A stretch of DNA of 55,310 nt from an uncultured Alphaproteobacteria bacterium (lineage in GTDB: Bacteria; Pseudomonadota; Alphaproteobacteria; CAAGCB01; CAG-977). The position numbers were made by a program, and so were the translations under genes. The DNA is taken from the NCBI GenBank assembly GCA_944390195.1, contig CALXOZ010000014.1, positions 1 to 55,310 of the forward strand, written 5' to 3'. Within the stretch, counting starts at the first letter, position 1. The number at the start of each line of letters is the position of its first letter. Positions 49,689 through 55,310 of this stretch are shown piece after piece. The notes beneath the pieces were generated by a model. The model was not told the origin of the DNA. It saw nothing but the letters and a program-made list of their open reading frames with translations, and did no database searches.

Positions 49689-51842
49689 ATGAATACTTCC
49701 AGTGCCGAAGAAGAACTCAATCCGACAGAAAATGCTGAAGACGCTTTGTTGGATACTTTGAGCGTTTCGCTTAAAAAGTTGTTAAATAAAGGAAAAAGTC
49801 GCGGTTATATTACCGTTGACGAATTAAATGGAGCTTTGCCGCCTGAAAAAGAATCATCTGAAAAAATTGAAGATGTCATGGCAATGATTTCCGATATGGG
49901 GATCAATCTGATCGAAAATGATGAAGCTGAAGAAGATAATGCCGATAATGATGATGATGACGGGTTTAAGCTTGATGAAATAGAAGTCAGCAGGACGGAC
50001 GACCCCGTAAGGATGTATCTGCGCGAAATGGGAGCCGTGGAGTTGTTGTCTCGGGAAGGGGAAATCGCTATTGCCAAGCGAATTGAAGCCGGACGGGACT
50101 TGATGATCGGCGGACTGTGTGAAAGCGCTTTAACGGTTAAAGCATTAAACGGTTGGTATAATGCTTTGCTTTCAGGAAAAATGTTGTTGCGTGATATCAT
50201 TGATCTTGAAGCAACGGCCGGATCCGACGACGGGACGGCTCCGTTATCGCTTGTTTCCGCTTTGCCCTCTGAAACCGTTATGACTCAAGAAACGTTGCAG
50301 CTTAAACAGGAAAGCCGCAATGAAATTGAATCCCCGATGACATATGAAAAAGAAGACTCGGTCGAAAACACTGACGAAGATGAAGGGGAAGAGGATGAGT
50401 ACGACGATTATGATACGTCGGACGAAGCTGAGGAAGAAGACGAATTCGATGATTCGGAGGAAAACGGTATAGAGGATTCTGAAGAAGACTATAAAGAGGA
50501 TGTCGACGATGATTTCGATGACCGCACAGATGAAACTGAAGAAGATGATGAAGATGTCGCCGGTGAAGAAGATTCGCTTTCCGCCTCTTTAGCTCAAAGG
50601 GAGCAACTTCTGATGCCTCAAGTGTTGGAACAGTTCGATCAAATTCTGACAATGCATCAAAAGTTGAAAAAAGTCCAAGATCAGCGTTTGTCCTATCTGA
50701 AAAGCATGAAGCCCGTTCCTGCAGTAACGGAAAAAAAGTTCGAAAAGATAAAACAAGAACTCGTTTCTTTGATGGAAGGTGTGCAATTGAACCCGACTCG
50801 CATAGAAATGCTCGTCGATCAGTTGAATGAATATAATAAGCGTTTAATGACATTGGAAGGCAAAATGTTACGTATGGCTATCAGTTGCCGTATTAAACGC
50901 GAAGATTTTCTTGAGGCCTATAAAAAATCGGAATTTGATCAAAATTGGATTGAAAAAACAACGGGAAAGGCATGGAAAACATTTACGGAAAAGTATGCTA
51001 AAGAAATCGCAGACATTCGCGCTTCGGTCGCCTCTATGTCGGAAGAAATCGGTATGCCGATTTTTGAATATCGCCGTATTTGTTCCATGGTAAGAAAAGG
51101 GGAACAGGAGGCAAGCCGCGCCAAAAAGGAAATGATTGAAGCGAATTTGCGTTTGGTTATTTCCATAGCCAAAAAATACACCAATCGCGGGTTGCAATTT
51201 TTGGATTTAATCCAAGAAGGCAATATCGGATTGATGAAAGCGGTTGATAAATTTGAATACCGGCGCGGATACAAGTTTTCAACTTATGCGACATGGTGGA
51301 TCCGTCAGGCAATAACCCGTTCGATCGCGGATCAAGCTCGCACGATCCGTATTCCTGTTCATATGATTGAAACGATTAATAAGCTTGTTCGCACCAGCCG
51401 GCAGATGTTGCACGAAATCGGAAGGGAACCGACACCCGAAGAGTTGGCTGAAAAATTGTCGATGCCTTTGGAAAAAGTGCGTAAGGTTTTAAAAATTGCC
51501 AAAGAACCGATTTCTTTGGAAACACCGGTCGGCGATGAGGAGGATAGTCATTTAGGGGACTTTATTGAAGACAGAAATGTCGTTCAACCTTTGGATGCTG
51601 CCATTCAGACAAATTTGCGTGCGACGTGTACGGCTGTTTTGTCAAGTTTGACACCGCGCGAAGAGCGGGTTTTAAGAATGCGTTTCGGGATTGGAATGAA
51701 TACCGATCATACATTGGAAGAAGTCGGACAGCAGTTTTCCGTAACACGCGAACGAATCCGTCAGATCGAAGCCAAGGCTTTGCGCAAATTGAAACATCCG
51801 AGCCGATCAAGAAAACTTCGTTCTTTCTTGGATAACGGATAA
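49689..51842 (+). CDS. rpoD: RNA polymerase primary sigma factor
   Basis: 717 residues from the ATG at 49689 (AAAGG before it); a TTG at 49629 is rejected. Region 1.1 (about 20-75), then [29 protein letters not shown] (region 1.2, about 105-133), a non-conserved insert, region 2 ([57 protein letters not shown]), region 3, and region 4 with the helix-turn-helix ([18 protein letters not shown]). All are intact. The insert at about 219-297 is almost entirely D/E (nucleotides 50343-50579), much more than in related sigma factors, and makes the protein longer than usual. It completes yqeY-dnaG-rpoD. Confidence 0.97.
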   Translation: MNTSSAEEELNPTENAEDALLDTLSVSLKKLLNKGKSRGYITVDELNGALPPEKESSEKIEDVMAMISDMGINLIENDEAEEDNADNDDDDGFKLDEIEVSRTDDPVRMYLREMGAVELLSREGEIAIAKRIEAGRDLMIGGLCESALTVKALNGWYNALLSGKMLLRDIIDLEATAGSDDGTAPLSLVSALPSETVMTQETLQLKQESRNEIESPMTYEKEDSVENTDEDEGEEDEYDDYDTSDEAEEEDEFDDSEENGIEDSEEDYKEDVDDDFDDRTDETEEDDEDVAGEEDSLSASLAQREQLLMPQVLEQFDQILTMHQKLKKVQDQRLSYLKSMKPVPAVTEKKFEKIKQELVSLMEGVQLNPTRIEMLVDQLNEYNKRLMTLEGKMLRMAISCRIKREDFLEAYKKSEFDQNWIEKTTGKAWKTFTEKYAKEIADIRASVASMSEEIGMPIFEYRRICSMVRKGEQEASRAKKEMIEANLRLVISIAKKYTNRGLQFLDLIQEGNIGLMKAVDKFEYRRGYKFSTYATWWIRQAITRSIADQARTIRIPVHMIETINKLVRTSRQMLHEIGREPTPEELAEKLSMPLEKVRKVLKIAKEPISLETPVGDEEDSHLGDFIEDRNVVQPLDAAIQTNLRATCTAVLSSLTPREERVLRMRFGIGMNTDHTLEEVGQQFSVTRERIRQIEAKALRKLKHPSRSRKLRSFLDNG

Positions 51843-51847
51843 TCTTT

Positions 51848-51878
51848 TAAAGGAGGGAAAAGCCCCTCCTTTTTTTAT
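51848..51878 (+). terminator. Rho-independent terminator after rpoD
   Basis: Stem AAAGGAGGG (51849-51857) / CCCTCCTTT (51864-51872), loop of six, run of T. Confidence 0.88.
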
Positions 51879-52331
51879 AAAACGGTAGACAAGTGATAAA
51901 GTCATTGTTTTTTTTATCATCATGCCGGACTGATACCGAGATTAAATGGATTTTGTTTTTCTTTCCTATCCGGAAAATTGTTTTGTTTCAGCTGTACAGT
52001 TTGGGGAATGACTCTTTTGTTTTTTTATTTAAGAGTCGGGAATTTTTTTAATTTTCAAATTTGAGTACAAAATTTTGTCGTCTTCTCTGAATGGATTTTG
52101 TTTTTAAATTGACGATTCTTTTTGTATCAGTAATTGAACCGGATTTTCCAATTTTAAATGGATGGAATTTGATGGCGTTTTTTAGAAGTTCCTTTTCGCT
52201 TTGAAGTAAAAAGAAAGAATGGATATTTACGAAAATACAAATAAAAAGTTGAAAAATTAAAGGTGAATATATCTTTTTATAGATGATAGCTTTTGAAAAG
52301 TAAAAAAAATGAAAAATTTTTGTATTTTATA
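51879..52331. other. AT-rich gene-free spacer
   Basis: About 450 bp with no reading frame of note. It holds a 7-bp inverted repeat GACTCTT (52010-52016) / AAGAGTC (52031-52037) followed by GGGAATTTTTTT, and a 15-base motif ATGGATTTTGTTTTT twice (about 51945 and 52091). These may be debris of a decayed gene. Confidence 0.5.
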
Positions 52332-52359
52332 TTGAAAAATAAAAAAAGATTGATATTTT
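52332..52359 (+). promoter_or_regulatory. Possible sigma-70 promoter for the tRNA
   Basis: TTGAAA (52332-52337) and TATTTT (52354-52359) with a 16-bp spacer, 7 bases before the tRNA start. Fair match at -35, weak at -10. Confidence 0.4.
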
Positions 52360-52366
52360 AACAGAT

Positions 52367-52443
52367 GGGTCCATAGCTCAGTTGGTTAGAGCGGGGCGCT
52401 CATAACGCCTTGGTCGGGGGTTCAAGTCCCTCTGGACCTACCA
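52367..52443 (+). tRNA. tRNA with CAU anticodon, probably tRNA-Ile2
   Basis: 77 nt folding into a cloverleaf. Acceptor GGGTCCA / TGGACCT with a G-U first pair, D arm GCTC...GAGC, anticodon stem GGGCG / CGCCT with loop CTCATAA (anticodon CAT at 52401-52403), T arm GGGGG-TTCAAGT-CCCTC, discriminator A and encoded CCA. CAU occurs in initiator, elongator Met and lysidine-modified Ile tRNAs. The initiator C1:A72 mismatch is absent, and the loop CTCATAA with a GC-rich stem is what I know from tRNA-Ile2 rather than elongator Met. Confidence 0.9.
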
Positions 52444-52448
52444 TGAAG

Positions 52449-52473
52449 GGGAGGGATACTCCTCTTTTTTTTG
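52449..52473 (+). terminator. Probable terminator after the tRNA
   Basis: Short hairpin GAGG (52451-52454) / CCTC (52461-52464) with an extra A-T pair and a run of T, directly after the tRNA. Confidence 0.55.
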
Positions 52474-52829
52474 TATGTACCGGATTTAAAAAAGTTGAGT
52501 GGTTGTAAGAGAGGCTGAAGTATGTTCCGGCACCATTTTCTTGTCTAAGAAGAAAAGTCTTTTTCCGATCATTTGAACAGCAAATATTTTCTTTGAAATC
52601 TCTTTATTAAAGTAGGGCATGGTAAGATTTCATCAGTGTTAATATATGATATTCGATCCGTTGATATATGGAAAAATGGTGGAAAAACCGAATGGATTTA
52701 TTTGTTCTGATAAAAAAATGACAAACTAGGCATTATATTCGTGATTTTTTTCCCTATAATGGACGGGGGAATTTTTTCATTTTATTTTGAGGGCGGGAAG
52801 AAAAAAAATAAAAATTTTGTAGAAAAGAC
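52474..52829. other. Gene-free region upstream of adhE
   Basis: About 355 bp, AT-rich, no open frame or RNA gene seen. It may hold regulatory sites for adhE, but no clear operator (for example an FNR box) was found. Confidence 0.5.
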
Positions 52830-52858
52830 TTGCTTTTTATGTCCAAGCGTTTTATATA
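52830..52858 (+). promoter_or_regulatory. Probable sigma-70 promoter of adhE
   Basis: TTGCTT (52830-52835) and TATATA (52853-52858) with an ideal 17-bp spacer, about 92 bases before the adhE start, giving a leader of about 85 nt. Confidence 0.55.
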
Positions 52859-52949
52859 GCTAACAGTGAAATAAATCACGATTAAGTATCCGGTAAAAAG
52901 AATCGGATAAATGATGGACAACTCGCATGAAGCTTGAAAAGGTAAAGAT

Positions 52950-55310
52950 ATGGTAAGCGAAGTTAGAACAGCAGAAGATTTGGAGCAAATTATCTCTAAA
53001 GCACACGAAGCGCAGACCGTTTACGCAACATATACGCAAGAACAGGTCGATAAAATTTTTAGAGCCGTTTCTTTGGCGGCAAATAAAATGCGTATTCCTT
53101 TGGCGAAAATGGCTGTTGAAGAAACAGGTATGGGAGTCGTGGAAGATAAGGTTATTAAGAATCATTTTGCTTCCGAATATATCTATAATAAATACCGTAA
53201 CATGAAAACATGTGGCGTTATAGAAGAGGATAAAGGAAACGGAATCAAAAAAATAGCGGAACCGGTCGGTGTCATTGCCGGAATTATTCCGACGACAAAT
53301 CCGACGTCAACAGCAATTTTTAAAACATTGATAGCCTTAAAGACGCGTAACGCAATTATCTTTTCACCTCATCCGAGAGCAAAGAAATGTACAATCGAAG
53401 CTGCAAGAATCTGTTTGGAAGCTGCCGTGAAAGCGGGAGCTCCGGAAGGGATTGTCGCTTGGATTGACGAACCGTCGATTGAATTGTCGGATCAATTGAT
53501 GAAACATCCTCATGTTGATTTGATATTGGCAACAGGCGGTCCCGGCATGGTTAAAGCCGCTTATTCTTCAGGTAAGCCGGCATTGGGTGTCGGTCCCGGA
53601 AACACGCCTGCCGTAATTGATGAAACAGCGGATATAAAAATGGCGGTTTCGTCGATTTTATTAAGTAAAACGTTTGATAACGGTGTCATTTGCGCTTCGG
53701 AACAATCAATTATTGCCGTCGATGATGTTTATGATGCTGTTAAAGAAGAATTGTGCTATCGCGGCGCTTATATCTTGAACGCGGAAGAAAAAGAAAAAGT
53801 CGCTGCCATTTTGTTGACGCCACGCGGTGTCAATCCGGAAATCGTCGGACAGCCGGCTTATCGGATCGCTTCTTTGGCTGGAATACAAGTTCCTGAAAAT
53901 ACAAAAGTTCTGGTCGGTGAAGTTGAAGACGTTACAACGGCGGAACCGTTCGCCCATGAAAAACTGTCTCCGATTTTGGCATTGTACCGTGCGCAAGATT
54001 TCCAAGAAGCAACGGATAAAGCTTATACTTTGGTTGATCATGGTGGTGCGGGGCATACTTCCGTGTTGTATACGGATCCCAGAAAAGACGATCGTATCAA
54101 AGCTTTCGGCAATAAGATCCATACGGGACGCATTTTGATCAATACCCCTGCCGCTCACGGGGCTATCGGAGATCTTTATAACTTCAGGCTGGAACCGACA
54201 TTGACCATCGGTTGCGGTTCTTGGGGGGATAATGCCACCAGTGAAAACGTCGGACCGAAACATTTGTTGAATATTAAAACCGTCGCAGAAAGGAGAGAAA
54301 ATATGCTCTGGTTTAAGGTTCCGCCAAAAGTATACTTTAAACGCGGAGCGATCGATCTGGCTTTGCGTGAATTGAAAGGCAAAAAGAAGGCTTTCATCGT
54401 TACAGACCGTTTCTTGTTCGATTCCGGTATGGTCAGCAAAATTACAAATGTCTTGGAAGACATCGGTATCGACTTCCAGATATTCTTTGATGTCAAGCCA
54501 GATCCGGATCTGTCGACAATCAACACAGCCTTTACAATGGTGAAAACTTACGAACCTGACGTCTTTATTTCCATGGGCGGCGGTTCTCCTATGGATGCGG
54601 CGAAAATCTTATGGTTGATGTATGAACAGCCGGAAATCAAGTTTGAAGATGTCGCTATGCGCTTCTTGGATATCCGCAAGAGAATTTGCGATTTACCGGC
54701 TTTGGGTAAAAAAGCGGATATGGTCGCAATCCCGACAACCTCCGGAACAGGGTCTGAAGTTACACCGTTCGCTGTTATTACGGATGACAAAACGCATATC
54801 AAGTATCCGATTGCCGACTATGCATTGACACCGACAATGGCGATTGTCGATCCTGATCTGGTCGATTCAATGCCTCCCGGATTGTGTGCCGCCGGTGGAA
54901 TTGACGCTTTGGTTCATGCTATTGAAGCTTATGTGTCGGTAATGGCGACAAACTTTACAAATTCGATGGCTTTGGAAGCTGCTAAGAAAGTCTTCAAATA
55001 CCTGCCGCGTTCGTATCATGAAGGAAGAAACGATCCGTTGGCTCGGGAAAAGATGCATTATGCGGCGACAATTGCAGGGATGGCTTTTGCGAACGCTTTC
55101 TTGGGATTGTGCCACTCCATGGCTCACAAGTTGGGTGCCGCCTTTAACATTCCTCACGGAATAGCCAACGCTTTGTTGATCTGTCAGGTTATCCGTTTCA
55201 ATTCGGCTGATGCTCCGACGAAACAGGCTGCTTTCTCGCAGTACAGATATCCTAATGCCAAAGAAAAATACGGGCAGATTGCCAACCAGTTGAAAAAAAA
55301 AAAAAAAAAC
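52950..55310 (+). CDS. adhE: Bifunctional acetaldehyde-CoA / alcohol dehydrogenase (3' end outside window)
   Basis: 787 codons are present of about 870. The ATG at 52950 has AAAGG seven bases before it. N-terminal aldehyde dehydrogenase domain with PTTNPTSTAIFK, cofactor and catalytic region, and the catalytic cysteine in NGVICASEQS (about C248). A linker ending RRENMLWFKVPPKVYF leads to the iron-dependent alcohol dehydrogenase domain: NAD-binding GGGSPMDAAK, TTSGTGSEVTPF, and iron ligands in GGIDALVHAIEAY, GLCHSMAHKLG and IPHGIANALL. It reduces acetyl-CoA to ethanol via acetaldehyde, regenerating NAD+, and forms spirosomes. The last codons read lysine from a run of sixteen A at the window edge, probably an assembly-edge effect. 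Confidence 0.96.
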   Translation, partial: MVSEVRTAEDLEQIISKAHEAQTVYATYTQEQVDKIFRAVSLAANKMRIPLAKMAVEETGMGVVEDKVIKNHFASEYIYNKYRNMKTCGVIEEDKGNGIKKIAEPVGVIAGIIPTTNPTSTAIFKTLIALKTRNAIIFSPHPRAKKCTIEAARICLEAAVKAGAPEGIVAWIDEPSIELSDQLMKHPHVDLILATGGPGMVKAAYSSGKPALGVGPGNTPAVIDETADIKMAVSSILLSKTFDNGVICASEQSIIAVDDVYDAVKEELCYRGAYILNAEEKEKVAAILLTPRGVNPEIVGQPAYRIASLAGIQVPENTKVLVGEVEDVTTAEPFAHEKLSPILALYRAQDFQEATDKAYTLVDHGGAGHTSVLYTDPRKDDRIKAFGNKIHTGRILINTPAAHGAIGDLYNFRLEPTLTIGCGSWGDNATSENVGPKHLLNIKTVAERRENMLWFKVPPKVYFKRGAIDLALRELKGKKKAFIVTDRFLFDSGMVSKITNVLEDIGIDFQIFFDVKPDPDLSTINTAFTMVKTYEPDVFISMGGGSPMDAAKILWLMYEQPEIKFEDVAMRFLDIRKRICDLPALGKKADMVAIPTTSGTGSEVTPFAVITDDKTHIKYPIADYALTPTMAIVDPDLVDSMPPGLCAAGGIDALVHAIEAYVSVMATNFTNSMALEAAKKVFKYLPRSYHEGRNDPLAREKMHYAATIAGMAFANAFLGLCHSMAHKLGAAFNIPHGIANALLICQVIRFNSADAPTKQAAFSQYRYPNAKEKYGQIANQLKKKKKN

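Noticed and set aside
52367-52443. Initiator tRNA-fMet
   Set aside because: The first acceptor pair is G-U rather than the C:A mismatch and the anticodon stem lacks the three consecutive G:C pairs of initiators.

Overview
The window looks like one contig end of a host-associated, probably anaerobic or fermentative alphaproteobacterium with moderately low GC. Three gene orders point to Alphaproteobacteria: yqeY-dnaG-rpoD, MlaD next to a DUF2155 protein, and a circularly permuted ATP-grasp gene followed by an alpha-E gene. A GTP-type PEP carboxykinase, a flavodiiron protein (FprA type) and a bifunctional AdhE suggest low-oxygen, mixed-acid metabolism. The likely neighbourhood is the uncultured gut Rhodospirillales-like lineages; this is inference, with no database comparison.

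Layout. 1-517: 5' part of a minus-strand gene for a tandem-repeat acidic protein, running off the window. 645-6.5 kb: pckG, an EnvZ/OmpR-like two-component pair directly behind comM, and a small lipoprotein. 6.6-9.1 kb: ATP-grasp and alpha-E gene pair. 9.1-15.4 kb is an accessory region: a type II restriction-modification pair whose nuclease gene carries a one-base frameshift, then a duplicated block (3' end of mutY plus the start of an unknown gene) flanking a fragment of a phage/ICE polyvalent protein with a zincin domain, then intact mutY. 15.4-21.8 kb: a cold-shock-like/DUF805 protein and two tandem M1 aminopeptidases. 21.9-26.6 kb: a three-gene cassette of an exported protein, a pentapeptide-repeat protein and a VirD4/TraG-type coupling ATPase, with no other type IV secretion genes in view. 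26.7-36.6 kb: flavodiiron protein, a decayed gene, a nucleotidyltransferase, LonB-like protease, TPR proteins, a degenerate EEP-fold protein and an LRAT/NlpC-like protein. 36.7-43.4 kb: a polyamine-type ABC transporter (potABC, no binding protein) and a DUF47 + two-PiT phosphate module. 43.4-44.6 kb is almost gene-free, with decayed coding sequence. 44.7-51.8 kb: DUF2155 protein, two MlaD paralogues, greA, then yqeY-dnaG-rpoD, the sigma factor having a strongly acidic insert. A tRNA with CAU anticodon (probably tRNA-Ile2) and adhE, cut by the window end in a poly-A run, close it.

How genes work together: pckG, fprA and adhE fit redox and carbon balance under low oxygen; comM and the two-component pair look co-transcribed; the DUF47 and PiT genes form one phosphate-uptake operon; potABC is a translationally coupled importer core; MlaD paralogues belong to outer-membrane lipid transport. 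The most unusual features are the 14-residue repeat protein with a perfect 168-bp higher-order duplication, the mutY/polyvalent-protein duplication, the coupling-ATPase cassette and the acidic sigma factor insert.
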